Part shown: positions 38,593 through 52,267 of the stretch, one piece after another
Layout: every line of letters begins with the position of its first letter
Position numbering within the stretch: the first letter of the stretch is position 1
Source: Centropus unirufus
Taxonomy: Eukaryota; Chordata; Aves; Cuculiformes; Centropidae
DNA length: 64,000 nucleotides
Direction of reading: 5' to 3'
Assembly (NCBI GenBank): GCA_013397695.1
Contig: VYZI01000236.1
Span: forward strand, 930,846 to 994,845
Translations under genes and position numbers: made by a program
The notes under the pieces: generated by a model
What the model saw: the letters and a program-made list of their open reading frames with translations, nothing else
What the model was told of the DNA's origin: nothing
The model's database searches: none

Positions 38593-41558
38593 CACAAAAG
38601 GCATAAGTAACAAAGATTGATGCATAGATACTAAAGAACAACCTGAGAGACCTGTAGAACTTTGCAGGGAAACTTCCTACTGTGGTTAGTCATACCTGTG
38701 AGAGCCACAGATGTTTGCTTTATATAATGATTATGTGAGAATAAGGGCCAAAGCATCTACAGGTGCCTACTTAATTAGGAATGGAGCTTTAGTTGTTACA
38801 GCTGAGAGGAGATGGCATGGACCTAGCCATGGCCTATTCTGTTGTGGACATTTCCCCCCAGTCTTACAGGCAATAGTGCCCTATCACTTCCAGAGAAGAT
38901 TCTGTGTTGGCATGGTTTCCAGTTCTTTTATATCTGGGCAGAGATGACATAAAAGAATTAATGAGGCTGGGAGAGGAATTATTATTCTGCTTACAAGTCA
39001 AACTTGGAAAGCATGAAGATACAAGGAGGGACATCTTCCTGTGGGGGAATAAAGCAGAGACCCCACAGCAACAGCAGGTGGAGAGGTAATACTAAAATCA
39101 GTTCAAGAAAAGCAAATGATTAGGAAGAAAAAGACTGTTTAAAGCAAGGAAATAGCATAAAGTAATTCAGTTTATTTAAAAGGACAAAGCCAATAAAATC
39201 TAACAAAAAATAACAAAGCCCCAGACATTTAACTGCATGGCAAGAAAACTGAAATAAATTTGTATGCTTTCAGTCTGGCACTGTGTCCTGCACAGTCTGA
39301 AATGTCTGTTAAAGAGTGTGAGGGCAAGGAGTGAGGAAGAATTAGAAGTAACTGATACTTTCAGTCTTACTAAATTACTTGTAATACAGTTAGATTATTA
39401 ACATATTATGTCTTTATGAGGTGGAAACCTAAAATTTGCAAGGTGAAACAAGGTTATTTTTTGCCTATTTTCCAAATCTGGCATGCAATCTGTTACCATT
39501 TAATTCTACGCTCAAAGGAAAGTTTGTCTATCTTTGGAAAGCATCACTAAAAATACCTCATTATTGTGGTATTAAACTCTAGATTTGGAAAATAAATCCT
39601 ATTGTTTCGAGTTCATGACACTGTAGACAGAAGTCAGCAGCACAGTGGCAAAGATATATGAACATACATGAAGATATATGGAGACAAAAAGAAATATCCA
39701 GGATGTTTTTGCTGATAACTCTTTTAACTCCCCTTCTTTTTTGTCATGCAAGAAAGTTTTGGCTACAGCACAGAAGGTCACTACTCCAATAAAAGATTTG
39801 CTCCGTAACTTACTCTTCTGTGCTATTCTTTGCTGTAGGCACTGGAAAATATTAATCAACTATATATAATGAAATTAAGATCCCCCAAAGGTCCCTCAAG
39901 AAAGGGAAGGGAAAGGAAAATTGTAGTCTATCAAAACTTTATAGATCAGTTGGAGATGAGTACTCTGGTTATGAGTCAGTTTGTTTTCAAAGTTGTTGAA
40001 AATACCAATATGACTAAAGCTTTAAGATTGTTGCATGTCATTTGGGGTAGGTTTTTAGGAAAAGTTTGTTAGATTGTTGCTCACTTGTAACAGCATTAAA
40101 ATTAATTTATCTTATCTTTTAATATAACTTCACTACTTGTTTCTCTAGGCTAAAGTAAACATAATAATGATCTCAAGTACTGGCTGCAAGCATTTTATTG
40201 TGTTTTTCACACTTCTAATTTCTTTCGTAGCTATTCTGTAATTTGTTTTGCCTGCAGGAAAACAAATTCCCCTGGTTCCTATTGAAGGAAAAGGAAAACT
40301 TGCTTCAGCTTTAGTTAGTTTGGTGAGAACAAAATCAAGTATAACATTACACTGTAAGGAAGTCTTCCTTACACTCCATGTTCCACGTCACTCATTGTTT
40401 CAGCTACATTTAGATTTGTGAAGTGGGCCTATTTCACACCCCCACTGCCTTTACCTCTTTCCCACAGTATCCAGGAATATCTTCTATGTCTTGGAGGACC
40501 GATTGGCACGTTCCTATAGAGGGGGCAGCTGCTGGCACATCTCTTCCTCATGCTGTCTATGAGAGTCGATGTTTGCTCTTCTTTCACACATTTCTAACTA
40601 CATGAATTTCTGGAAAAGGAAGTTCCTGCAGATAAAGAGCTTTAGAAACATTAGGAAAATAAAGTATAAACAGTTCCATCAGAAAATCCCACTGAAGCAC
40701 CTCCTAAATTTCCTGTAATTATCTGGTTAAGAGTTTTTTGCTCTAGTGCCCTCTTGTAGTACCCGCCTAAGGCTAAAATGACATTGATATTCCAAATATC
40801 CATGTGTGATTATTTTTAAACATGACTTCTATAAAATTTAGGAAAAATTTTACAAGAAAATGTCTGCAATCTTATTGGTTTTGATTAATTTTCTTGTAAA
40901 GTTAAATTCAGATTTGGTGAGCCAGAAATCTTCTCTAACGCTTTTTTAATGACCTGAGGATTCACTTTTCATTAGTTATGTTCCATTTGTAATCTTTCTG
41001 ATGTGTTTGTCACAATGATGTCCTGCTGTGTTGGCTCCATTTAATATATCTTCTCACTCCAGCTAATTGGTACCTTTAATACATTAGGCCAAAAACAAAA
41101 GCAAATCCCACAATTGATTCCAGGAATGGAGCAGTGCCAAGGAGACCACCATCTCCAGGAGCACTTTTGTCCCTCGGTCGGCCTTGCTATTGTCTTCTTT
41201 TTTCTGCTTAATCTATGGCACCTTCAAGCTCATGCAGACCTTTCTTTGCTTCGTTTCCTAAACAAATAACTCACTTTCATTGGCACTTTGTAAATTATGG
41301 GTTGCCATAACACCACCAGAGCAGCTATTTAGCTCTTCCTGGCTTTATTAATTGTTTTTGCATGGATCATGGGTTAGATGAATGGAACAGGAGTAGGAAG
41401 AAAAGAACAAATGGATCAAAAACATTTCTGTACTTAAAGTTCTTTCAATGCCTTTTTGTTCCTTTAAAATAGAATATAAATGTTGATATTGCATCTCATT
41501 TCAAATCCCAGTTCTTACCCACTGGTTTACATACCAGCTTTCAGTATGTTTAATGGTT

Positions 41559-42120
41559 AGAATCATAGACTAGTTTAGGTTGGAAAAGACCTTTAAGATC
41601 ATCAAATCCAACTATTAACCTAACACTGCCAAGTTCACCACTAACCTATATCCCTAAGCACCACACCTACGTGTCTTTTGAAAACCTCCAGGGATGGTGA
41701 CTCCACCAACGCCCCAGACAGCCTGTTCCAGTGCCAGAAAACCCTTTTGGTGAAGAAATCTTTCTTAATATCCAACCTAAACCTCCCCTGGCACAGCTTG
41801 ATACCATTTCGTTTCATCCTATCACGTGATACCTGGGAGATGAGACCAACATCCACCACCCTACAACCTCCTTTCAGGTTGTTATAGAGAGAAATAGTGT
41901 CTCCCTGCAGCCTACTCTTCTCCAGACTAAACAATCCCAGTTCCCTGGGCTGCTCCTCATAAGACTTGTGATCCAGACCCTTCTCCAGCTTCATTGTCCT
42001 GGACACACTCCAGCACTTTACTGTCTTCCTGTAGTGAGAGGCCCAAAACAGAACACAGTATTTGAGAGGCAGCCTCAAAAGGGGCTGATCACTTCCCTAG
42101 TCCTGCTGGCCACAGTTTTT
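41559..42120 (-). mobile_element. CR1 LINE, 5'-truncated 3' end
   Basis: A minus-strand copy of the avian chicken-repeat-1 retrotransposon. The frame at 41641-42078 stays open for 145 codons and covers the C-terminal end of ORF2 downstream of the reverse transcriptase core: it reads RELGLFSLEKSRLQGDTISL, then GRFRLDIKKDFFTKR, HWNRL and VESPSLEVFKRHVGV, all hallmark CR1 blocks. After the stop comes the short 3' UTR (on the plus strand: ttaaga...catcaaatccaac). The end is AGAATCATAGAC, the reverse complement of the ATTCTATG-type octamer tail that CR1 uses in place of poly-A. Loss of the 5' part is normal for CR1 and leaves the copy immobile. It is much better preserved than the copy at 18,040, so it is younger. 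Confidence 0.95.
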
Positions 42121-45100
42121 AGAATCCTTAGTGAGATCCAAGCAACATATAAATCATCAATTATGATGATGAAGGTAGTGGAGGATCAGTGATGCTTTAT
42201 TCAGATCTTTTGACCATACAAGATGGAAAATATATTGAGTATATATGGTCAACAAAAATAACACAGAAGAATAGAAAAGGTGAAAAGCAAGTAAAAATTA
42301 TAAACATGAAAACCTTTTAAACAATATTTTTAGTTTAATTTCATTAAGTTTAATGCATAGCAAACTATATTTTCATCTCTTTTAGCATAAATACCTAAAT
42401 CAAGAAGAAAATTTCTTGTATAGAAAACTTTTAGAAATCTCCATAAATGTTAATTTTCTTTTTTTTTTATAAAAATCTGTATTGTTCCAATAATTTCAAC
42501 TTCAAATAATGCTACTCTCTGTGATATTTATTATGATAACAATACTGTTGGTTTTTATTCACTATGATTTTTAAAATGACACATTTTTCTTAACATCTTA
42601 ATAAACAGAGTATCTAGCTCTAATTGGAAAATGTGATTTCTATGTATCATAACATTTTAACGTGTATGATACTTATAGATTTATTCCTATTCTTTGGTAT
42701 ATCCTCTTCTCTGTGATACTTTTTTTCTTATTACACATACAGGAAAACAAAACACAAAATATATGATGACTTGCCCCGTTTTATTCTTAATTCATAGTTG
42801 AGTGGTAGAGATGAAGAACTCTTGAGTTCTTGTCCATAGTTGTTATGCTATGGCATTTCAAAGAACAGATGGGCAGTAGTGGACTATAAACAGATTGTAT
42901 TAGACAAAACCTAGAGGTATCATTCAGCTTCAGGCAGAATATTTATGTTCCAAATGGAGGTGTTACAGGTGTGTCTACACCACCAATTCAAGCAAAATAA
43001 TCCCCACATGTTTTTTGACCCTGATTTTCATTTTACACTTTGAGCCTTGTGTTAGAGCACTGAGATTTAAAAGGCCAGAAGCCACTGTCTACTCATGTGT
43101 GCATACTGACAGCGTGACACAGGTGCTCAGTCCTGACAGGATGTTAATCACACAATTCCCACGTTTTCTGGAAAACAAAAAAATGTTGATATTTTCAAAG
43201 TGCAGAGAACTGAAGGTCTCTGAACCTCTGTTCTCTTCTCACCATTGGAAGGCAAAGAATAAAATAAGCTTTCCAGTGATTTACAGCCGGGTTCTGCTTG
43301 ATTCCACATATATCTGTCCAGCATTAAGAGGAATCAGAAGGTTTCCCCTTGACTGAGGGAAGGATAAAAGATCCAAGAACAAATCAGAGCCCTGCTGTAG
43401 AGGTGGGAATGAGTAAGGGTGAGTAGGAGTTCTGTAGGACCTCGGACGTAGTCAGCAGTGCTGACCTGTTTTTTTGGAGACCCAATTAAGAGTGACAAGT
43501 GATCACATGCAGCTTTTCCATAATTCAAGGAACGCTGCGCTTGCAGCAGAATATGGGCCACAGCCCACACATCATGGTACGGCTTTTTCACCAACAGGAC
43601 AAAGGAATCACAGCAGCACTGAAAGATTTGTCCTTAGGAAGGGAGAATTAAAGAAAAAAATCTCTAATGCCATCTTCTATTTTTCATGGGTGGCTTTTTT
43701 CCTACAACCACACACGTTTACCCTTAGAATTTGGGCATGTCTCCAACTAGCTGTTAATTTATTTTCCATGTCTCTTTACCTCTGAAATACATTTCCTCTC
43801 TGCTTTAACCCTATTTGCCCTATGCTGACTGTACTATAATAAAAAATCAAAAAGGTGTCTAACCCTCAATTTGAAGAAAAACTTTATGAGAAACTATCTC
43901 ACTGCCTTTCGTCCATGGTATTCTGCATAACCCTGCAGAAAAGGAAAATTATGGTATTTCTATTTCTAAGCTTCTTGATGGCTATCCATGTTAAGCCAAA
44001 TCCCAAGTCTCACATCCATTTAAGTTGATTGCAAAACCTGCCTGATTTCATTGCATGCAATTAGTAACAATTTAAACTCACAACTGCCCCAGGGAGACTT
44101 GAAAATACTGGACTTCCAGGAATTGCTGCCATTCCTTTGGACCTGATGTCCTTTGTTCAGGTGCATACTTAGCAATCTCTCTCACTTCTGTGACCACTGA
44201 CGACCAAAGGAGGAAAACAAGGAAGTTTCACTGAAGCATCTTTTGCTGTGTATTTCTTTCAGTGGCTTTGGTGGTCTACCAGACAGTGCTGGCCAGCATG
44301 TGAACAAGAGACAGAACTTGCTTCCCTCCACTCGTCTCATTATCTCTCCTAGAGTACAGTCAGCTCTAAGAAAAGTTCTTTCAGAAGCCAGTGGCCACCT
44401 CCCCACTCAGAGTGTGCTATTAAGCCAAATCCAGAAAAATCCTAGCCAGACAACTAGTTATTCTGCATCTGTTAGCAGACATATGTCATAAGATCTACTG
44501 AAAAATCTAAGTTAAAAGAAAAAGCATAAAGCAACTCATGCCTTCTGTTTCAGAAAGAACAATCTCTAACAGATCCCAGAATGGAACATCTCCAAGTTAT
44601 GTCTGTCACTTCTGTCACGTTTCAAAACTCTAAAAAAATGTGTGCAACTACTCAAGTGAGGAGTGCTAGTTAGTTCTTTAAGCTGCCACAGGAGCTGAAT
44701 TTATCCAAAGCATTTGCAGGTCTGCTGCCCTTTGCCATCAGCAACAAGAAAGGCCTCCCCAGTACAATGTATGGCGGCAAATGTCATCATTTAAAGACTA
44801 GGGTAAAAGTAACCAGAACTTACTTGCATGAGAAGGATGTATAGCTTTTTTTATGACCCTTTTTATGATCTTTAAAAGCTGAGTCAAAATAAACATGCAG
44901 TTACTCCTAGATTTTCCACCCATATGAATCAGAGCTTTACTGGGAAGAACTGTTGGTCTTCTGTCACGAAGTTTGTAGACTCAAGGATAAAATGATAGAC
45001 ATGTCCTGAGTTGCTTTTCAATAATTTACAATAATGACAGAGAATGCTTTGGCTTCTTTTCCTGATCTTTCACAGGTTGTCAAAGCAGGTTTTTTTTACA

Positions 45101-48100
45101 GAACTATTTAATTCATAATCAAATAGGGAAATGTTCACCCTGAGAGAAGCCTCAAAGACTGCATAAATCATTGAAAGAAGCAGTTTCCAAGCTTCCTTAG
45201 CATTTGCCATTCTTAACAGGGATATGCACCCTGTCCTAGTCACCCAGAGCTCTGTGGGTGCATACTTATGTATATTTCCATTATTTCATAAGTAATTTTC
45301 AGTCATACAGAAGAGAAGATGCTGCCAGTAGGCCAGTGAAGCCTTCTTCCTTTATGTCTTCCTGTTTGACAGGCAAGAAATCCTCTTTCCACTGGCACAG
45401 GTCTCTCTCCTCAACCATCAAAAATGGTGCCTTCCAGAAAGATAAAGGAAGCAGCGAAGCCCTTGTAGAAGCTTTTGTACTTTGGATGACATCATGAAAT
45501 AGAAGTGTGCAACAGAATCTATCAGAGGATCTAACTTCTGCAGCTGTGACTGCCCGATCCTTGTTTTCAAATCCATCCTCCCCCTGTCTTCCTCTCAGCT
45601 TTTCCCAGTCCCACTGCCCTTTGGAAGAATCCAACTTAATGACAGATTTGCATAAATTGTCAAAAATGTGGATGCCTAATAAATGGATAGTTAATAAACA
45701 AGACCAGTCAGCCTCAGTCTTTTCTAAGCTGTCTACAGAATTTGGTGGAACTGGGTTGTATTCTATTTGTACAGAGTACAGAAATTTGAATCAAAATTAA
45801 GTATTCAGATTTTTATTCTAAAACCTATCCTCAAGGGAGCACTCAGCAAAGATGTAACAATATTAAGCAGGTGAGGGACCATGCAATATATTACTTAATG
45901 TTAATGTCTAAATTATTTACTTAGGAACCACTAACAGCAAGTTTTGAATTGTAAGCAATTCCTAATTCTGTAAAATTTGTGAAGTACATCCATATTTAGA
46001 AAGGAGAGGGGGAAATAAGCCTCAGTAACAAAAGGAAGCTTTGTGGTCATCCATCGTGACTTTCTGCCACCAGCCACTCAAGTTTCTGCAACAAGTTCTG
46101 ACTGACTTCCTACACCACATTTGGTAAACACAATCAGTGTCATTTAAAAAACTTTTAAAAGTGAAGGAAGGACTACTGCATACTTTTTTAACCTTTTTCT
46201 TAGCAGCAAAGACAACTAATAGTTGAAAAAATTAAACAAAGCAAGTCTAATCTGTGTTTTAATCACCATTACCTTTCGTACTTCTTAGTATGATAAGCTT
46301 CCAGACCCAGTCAGACCTTCACCGGGCATCACACATTCATCAACAACAGTAATTAAAATTGCAGTTAAATACTCAGCCAGTGAGAATATAACAGAAGTAG
46401 AAAACAGCCATCGGCAGTTCACGTGTACTGCATGTTGACTCTGCTAGGAGCAACATCTCAGAGAAGATAAGCACTCAGGCCCTCGTCTTGAACTTCTTAC
46501 CCCAATGAAAGTATCATAGCCCGTTGCAAAGGAGAACCACACAATTTTGGGACACAAACTCTTGAGCAATGTAAGCTGGTAAATCCACCTGGCACAGTAT
46601 TGTACTGTGTAGATTTAACAGCTCAGGTTCGCAGCAGGAAATAATGGTCATACAGTACTGCTCCAAGCTAAGAGATGCTTTTCCCCACAAAACCAATCAA
46701 TCAGCTGCATACAACCAACTCACTTGTCAATTTTAATTTCAGAATTAATATTAATGAGCTTCAGATATCTCTGTGTTGCTCTATAGCTACAACCACATTC
46801 TGCATTCCCTCAGTGCTGTAATTGTTATATTTTGCTTCCACTCATAAACGGTTGTCTTATGTTGTCAGCTAGGATTAGGTTGATTAATAGCACTCTGGAT
46901 TTTGACCTGTCCTATATATATCTTGGGTTTTCCTAACAGAAACACACTTCCATTTGTATGTGTGATGTGTTTGTGTACATACATGTGTGTATACATATAT
47001 ATCTGCACATATAAATATATATGTATGAAATACATGTATGTGTATATTGCTTGCATAGGTAAACCCAGCATTTCTGGGAAGCAGAAACCTGATAGTCCAA
47101 ACAAACTCTGATCTGTGCACAATCCACTCGTGCAGTTCAAATTGAGTGCTTTTCACATTCAACAAATGCACAATGCAAAGTGATCCCAGCTCACAGCAGC
47201 AGAGATACAGTGACTTTGCAGGAGTTTTGACAAGTTTGCAGGCATCAAAAATTCCCCCCAAAAAATGCTTTCTAAAAGTCTCTTAACTCTGACTAAGCTA
47301 AATAAGTTGTTGAAAAAAGGAGGATATGTCTGGATGAAACTGGATATTATTTCCTCTAGTTAGGAGTTATTCCTTGTGCATGGATTTAACAATACCTACA
47401 TTCCATATTAAAATACTTAAGGGTATTGCTGGAAGGATGTAATCAAATTTTAGTGTACATTATTGCTTTGTAGTGAACATTATACATTTTGTTATAAAGT
47501 TTTATACTTTATAGATTAGAATCCCTGAACTCCCATAAACTAAATTTCTCCTTGACCTCCCTAACGGGCTGAACAATGGCTATTAGTATTAGACACAGAT
47601 GTGTTACCTTTACCCAAGAATCTACACTAGTAAAGTAGCATACTGCTGTAGAGACTGAAATGTAATTAATGTATATTTATCTTCCTATAACACTTTATGT
47701 ATACTGCTCCAGAGTTTTCAGATTCACATGCACAAAATACAGCCACGGCTGGAATGAACCAGCAATACACTGTGGCAGCTTTGGGAAGGGAATGAAAAGT
47801 GTTTCTATATCTATAGACAGAGAAAGTTTTAGTGTCTCCTTTTTCAGTTCAGAAAAGCAGAAGATAACTCAAAAACTGTGAGTAACCAGAAAGAGATTTG
47901 TGACAGTCATCAGGAAAAGAACATTGCCAGAAAGGTACCAATCCATAAAATCCCACAACACCACCAATTCAGCATCAGGTCAGTGAAAACAAAGCTGCCT
48001 TTCAAGTCCTTGGTATCACCACTTTCCTAACACAGGACTCGGGCTTTCAAATTAATTTCTTAGTTTTGAAACAATAGTTAGTGATGCCTATGGTGGCAGG

Positions 48101-49500
48101 GAGACTGGCTGCAAAACAAATTGAAGTGTTTCATTGTGTTCTGTGACCACTGATCCTTGCATATCCCTACCATAATAAACTGTTCAGCACTTATTTTCCA
48201 TCCAGATCTTCTACAACAGTCACATAGCTCAGCACATGGGGAAGAAAAGCGGCACAAGGTGCAGCTGATCCAGACCTCCGATGGGGCAGAGTGGACATTT
48301 GCTGCCAGACCAGCCTGCTACTGCTGGGAAGAAGAGAGACTGAGTACTATCCGTCTTAACCCAAAACAGGGAGCACTAACCCACTAACCCGAGCCCCTCT
48401 TCGTAGTCATCCCGTTTCACAAAGCTTTTAAGACCTTTTTCACTCTGAGATGAGTTACATTTTGTTGGAATTGTCCAATGGGACATGGAATGATAACAAT
48501 GAGAGCTTCATGTAGGAGACAAGTCATAAAATCAACCTTCTCTGCTTTTGATTTGTGTTGTTCTCTTCTAGATCTTCATAATAAAATTAAACTACAGAAG
48601 GCACACAAAGGTATTGCTGGGAGAATTTACAACAGTCAAAGAGCTGTCCCCTTTCAAAAGAGAAACATTCTAAACACAGAAAATGCATACACTAATCAGC
48701 TTGTCAATCAAATTAGCATATTTTATTTTGCTGATTTCATCTAATTTTCCAAACCATTATATGACTTCAAGCCATAAGGAAATTGTTCACACTGAGCTTC
48801 TTAGCCTAAGTTATATTGTATAGTTCTGTAGATTTTAAAGGAGTCGCACAAAGGAAGAATCAAAAGCTCTAGCTTTATATTACTGGTAAAATAATGTAAT
48901 TCTCCTTTATTCTTTCATAGTTTCCATTTGCGAATAAAGTATTTTGTTAAAGATTTCTATGAAAAAAAATTACATAGCTCCTTGTCGAGGTACTAATTTG
49001 CTCTTTAAAAGTTAATGTTAAAATGTATGAAAAGAACACTTAGCGTGCTTGGGTTTCCCACATGTCAGACCTTTGAAAGCACAGAGAACAGAAAGCAAAA
49101 ACTATTCCTTCCAGCATGTAACCTTTTCAGACCTTTCTCACCTTAGAGAACCACTATTGCCTGGAGAGAAAAATGTTGCCTTTATTAAAGAAAACAAAAG
49201 AAAAATTAATTGGCGACCTATGAAAGTAAAAGTTTAATAGAATTGTACAGTTGTGCCAGAACACTGACAGTTCCATACTCTCCAGGGTCACATAGCTCTC
49301 CACTAACAAGAGATAATTGCATAGTTTCATGTTCATTGAATTTATTTTTGTTGAATATTTTTAAATGACTGCTCTGAAACTCAAGAGTTTCCATTCACCA
49401 TCTAGTAAAACTCCAAGGCAGAAGGTTTTGCAGTTTCATCCTATTGCTGAGCGCAGTCCTGGAGGACATGGAGGTACGGGCAAAGAGAAGATGCGACCAT
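42121..49500. other. unique sequence, no gene recognised
   Basis: AT-rich, with short open frames; the longest are 113 codons (43015-43356, plus) and 125 codons (46884-47261, minus), the latter crossing a TA/CA-rich tract. No transposon or RNA gene recognised other than the simple repeat at 46956-47047. Confidence 0.55.
46956..47047. repeat. alternating pyrimidine-purine tract (TG/TA/CA)
   Basis: About 90 bp of mostly alternating TG, TA, CA and CG-free steps, with ACATGTGTGTATACATATATAT-like words. It drives the Tyr/Ile/Cys-rich translations in several frames, which are not genes. Confidence 0.85.
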
Positions 49501-50069
49501 TGACTGTGCTGGCTTTGCCTGGGTTAATTTTCTCCCACAGTAGCTAGTAGGGGGCTATGTTTTGGACTCCTGCTAGTAACACTGCTGATAATACAGGGAT
49601 ATTTTAGTTACTGCTGAGTTGTGGTTACACAAGTCAAGGCGTTTTCTGCTTCTCACCCCACCAGCGAGTGGGCTGGTGGTACACGAGAAGTTGGGAAGGG
49701 ACATGGCTGGGATAGCTGACCCCAAGCGACCCAAGGGATATCCCATACTATACAATGTCATTATCGGCACATAAAGCTGGGAGAAGAAGGAAGGCAGTAT
49801 GTTTTGAGTGATGGTGTTTGTCTTCCCCTGTAACCATTATGCCCCATGGAGCCCTGCTTTTCTGGAGATGATAGCCTGCCAATGGGAAGGAGTGAATGAA
49901 TTCCTTGTTTTGCTTTGCTTGTGCGTGGCTCGGCTTGACCAATTAAACTTTATCTTAACCCATTTGTTTTTCCCCTTTTACTCTTGTAGTTCTCTACCCC
50001 ATCCCACAAGTGGTGAGTGAGAAAACAACTGTGTGCTGCTTAGTTGATGCTGGAGCACTAACTCAAGCA
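49501..50069 (+). mobile_element. solo LTR of an avian endogenous retrovirus (ERVL type)
   Basis: The segment starts TG and ends CA. Its block order follows the long terminal repeat of avian ERVL-class elements as I recall it: a 'gggttaattttct' block after the start, 'tagggggctatgttttggact', 'gcgagtgggctggtgg', 'gacatggctgggatagctgacc', and 'aagggatatcccatac'. A TATA-like CATAAAG is at 49770-49776, and a polyadenylation-type ATTAAA at 49942-49947. It then runs 'tctctaccccatcccac', a GTGAGTGAG block, and the terminal 'gctgg...taactcaagca'. No internal retroviral sequence lies on either side, so it is most likely left over from recombination between two LTRs. Flanking five-base target duplications are not identical (accat, gtgat), so it is old. 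Exact ends are inferred. Confidence 0.85.
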
Positions 50070-52267
50070 GTGATCCTCTCAGCAGTTTATACCCAAGATA
50101 ATACTCAGCTGAGAAACCAGCATTTCCACTGTAGGTTACAGCATCTGGCAAGCATGACAGCTAAACATAAAGAAAACTTCACATGTGTACAAAACGTAAT
50201 GGCGCAGTGCAGGGAAGGTCACATAATAGGGCAGATCATACCAAGACAGCAATGATTAAAATCTCCTGGCTTCCTCCTTGTACTTCTAATTTTGGCTGCT
50301 AGGATGGGAGCTTGCTCAGAGTGACAGCAGAAAGCTTAGATTGGGAATTTATTTCACCACCACCACTCTCACCAAGAGAATTTAAAGTGTACAATAATAT
50401 CTCAAAAAATAAAGTTGAAATCTCAAGTCCCACAGCAGCAGTCCTCCACAGACCGTGGCCCTTGCTTCCTCTCCACTGAGATGAGCCAAGAAGTCCTGCT
50501 CGAACCCTAGTTTCTAGAGCCCAGGTGCATTTCCACCACCAGAGGGGAGAGGTGTGGGAAGCCATTTGTAGCTTGAAATGGGATCACCAATACGCAGGCA
50601 ATCAAAAATTAGTGCTGATTGCCAGATTTTTTCACTCAAAGGAAGCAGCAAAACCACTCTGTTACTGGAGGACAGGACAGGTGGAGGAAAGCACCGACAG
50701 AAGAATGATACCTTGTTTTAATAACAAAACTGAAGTATATGGCGACAATATTTGCAGCTCCGTCAGAATGTCCTTTTTGCCCTAGTTTAATGGTATTAAA
50801 ATTAAAACAGGATATGGAGGGGAATCAGCAGTACTCCCATGTGGACATGAAATGTTCCTCATGGATGGCAAGTTGTGTTTAAAGGTGACCTGGTGGCCTG
50901 GTACTCCACATCCTTGCCAGTTGCGGGCACACTGGCAGAACAAGTTTCTAGTGACACTGAGTTCAGCACTTCCACCATGCTGGCAGTGAAGATGCACTGC
51001 TTTCTACCTCCTGATTTCCTTCCAAAAGCAGATTTACTGGCAAATGAGTTTCACAGGTGGGAGAGGGACAAGCAGTGGAGAACTGGCAAGACTTTTCTTT
51101 CCCTGCGTCTGGGAAGATTTCCAGGACAAAGCCTGGGTAGGCAGGGGGGAGACAGAGGGAGGTGGAGAGAAAAGTAGCCCCTGGCTGTGCCAGTTGCAGG
51201 CAGCCAGCTAGGATGTTAATGAGCAGCTCTCAGGAACAGGACTCGGTCCTAATTTCACCGTATGAGGAGCTGCAAAGCTGCTTTTTCTCAGAGTGTGTTA
51301 GAAGGGCTGTAAAGTCCTATGGCAGAGCTGTCTCTTGGCAGAAACTTCAAGTAAAATCACATAAATGTTTCGGGGCTCCTGTAATTTCACATGAAGTAAG
51401 ACCTCCTTGGTTAGTGCTGGCTGAGCATCCTGTGTGCCCCTCAGGCGGTGACCTACACAACACCAAGCTGGCACACAGACATAGCAGCTCTGATCTGTTC
51501 CCAGCTAATGATCCCCTTGTGAATCTGCCTCCAAAGTCAGCAAATCCTACTAACATTAGCCTCTTCATTTTGACTAAATCCATCATCATTTCTTCTTATT
51601 ATTGCTTCTTATGCCTATTAAGTTGAGCCTAAAACTTTCTCTGTCTATCTGTAATCTCATTTCCGCTGTGTGGTTGATAAAGAAGCTGCATGTGCTCAGA
51701 CAATACAGACAGTTAGAAGGAACTGCTATTATCAGGGAATCATCAGCAAAAGCAAGCCCATAGTGCCAGGAAGAGAGCACAGCCTGACTGGATCAGGAAG
51801 CTCCCAGCCGTCTTCCAAGCAGGATTTATCCACATGACAGTGTTTTTCAAGTTGCGTTAACACAATCCGAGAGACACAAAAAAAACCAACCAACCCTGCT
51901 TTTAACTAAAAACAGTACAACACTGAATAGTACACAAATACCACATTTCAGACATGGCCCTGCTGATTCCTCTCATCACTCCGTTCTATCCAGCCCCACC
52001 AGTTTTTAAGTCCTATGGAGAACCTGAAGGGTCTTCTTATCAAATACTGACTGGGAGACAATTACATCTCTGCTGATTTATTTTTCCACAAATAGATTAA
52101 TTTTCTTTTGCAACTGAAATATTTAGATCAAACAGTCACTGCCTATAGCATTATCAGGAATAATATTCTTTGTATTAAAAGCATGCTGCCTAAATTAATC
52201 TAACTGTTTTTTCCCCGCAATCTTCCACCTACAGAAAATATTACAATTAATACACTAAACTCTTTCA
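50070..52267. other. unique sequence, no gene recognised
   Basis: Moderate GC. A 154-codon plus-strand frame (51162-51626) is the longest; it is Ser/Pro/Cys-rich and matches no family I know. It may be chance in a less AT-rich stretch. Confidence 0.5.

Larger units (their letters stand above)
29071..41558. other. unique sequence, no gene recognised
   Basis: Over 12 kb of AT-rich sequence. Open frames reach only 106 codons (36425-36745, minus) and none is recognised. It holds a TAA/TAACAA-type simple repeat (32260-32313) and a T-rich stretch (38560-38592). No recognisable transposon. Confidence 0.55.

Noticed and set aside
46884..47261. 125-codon and overlapping Tyr/Ile/Cys-rich minus-strand frames that look membrane-like
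   Set aside because: The residues come from the TG/TA/CA simple repeat, and frames on both strands are open over it.
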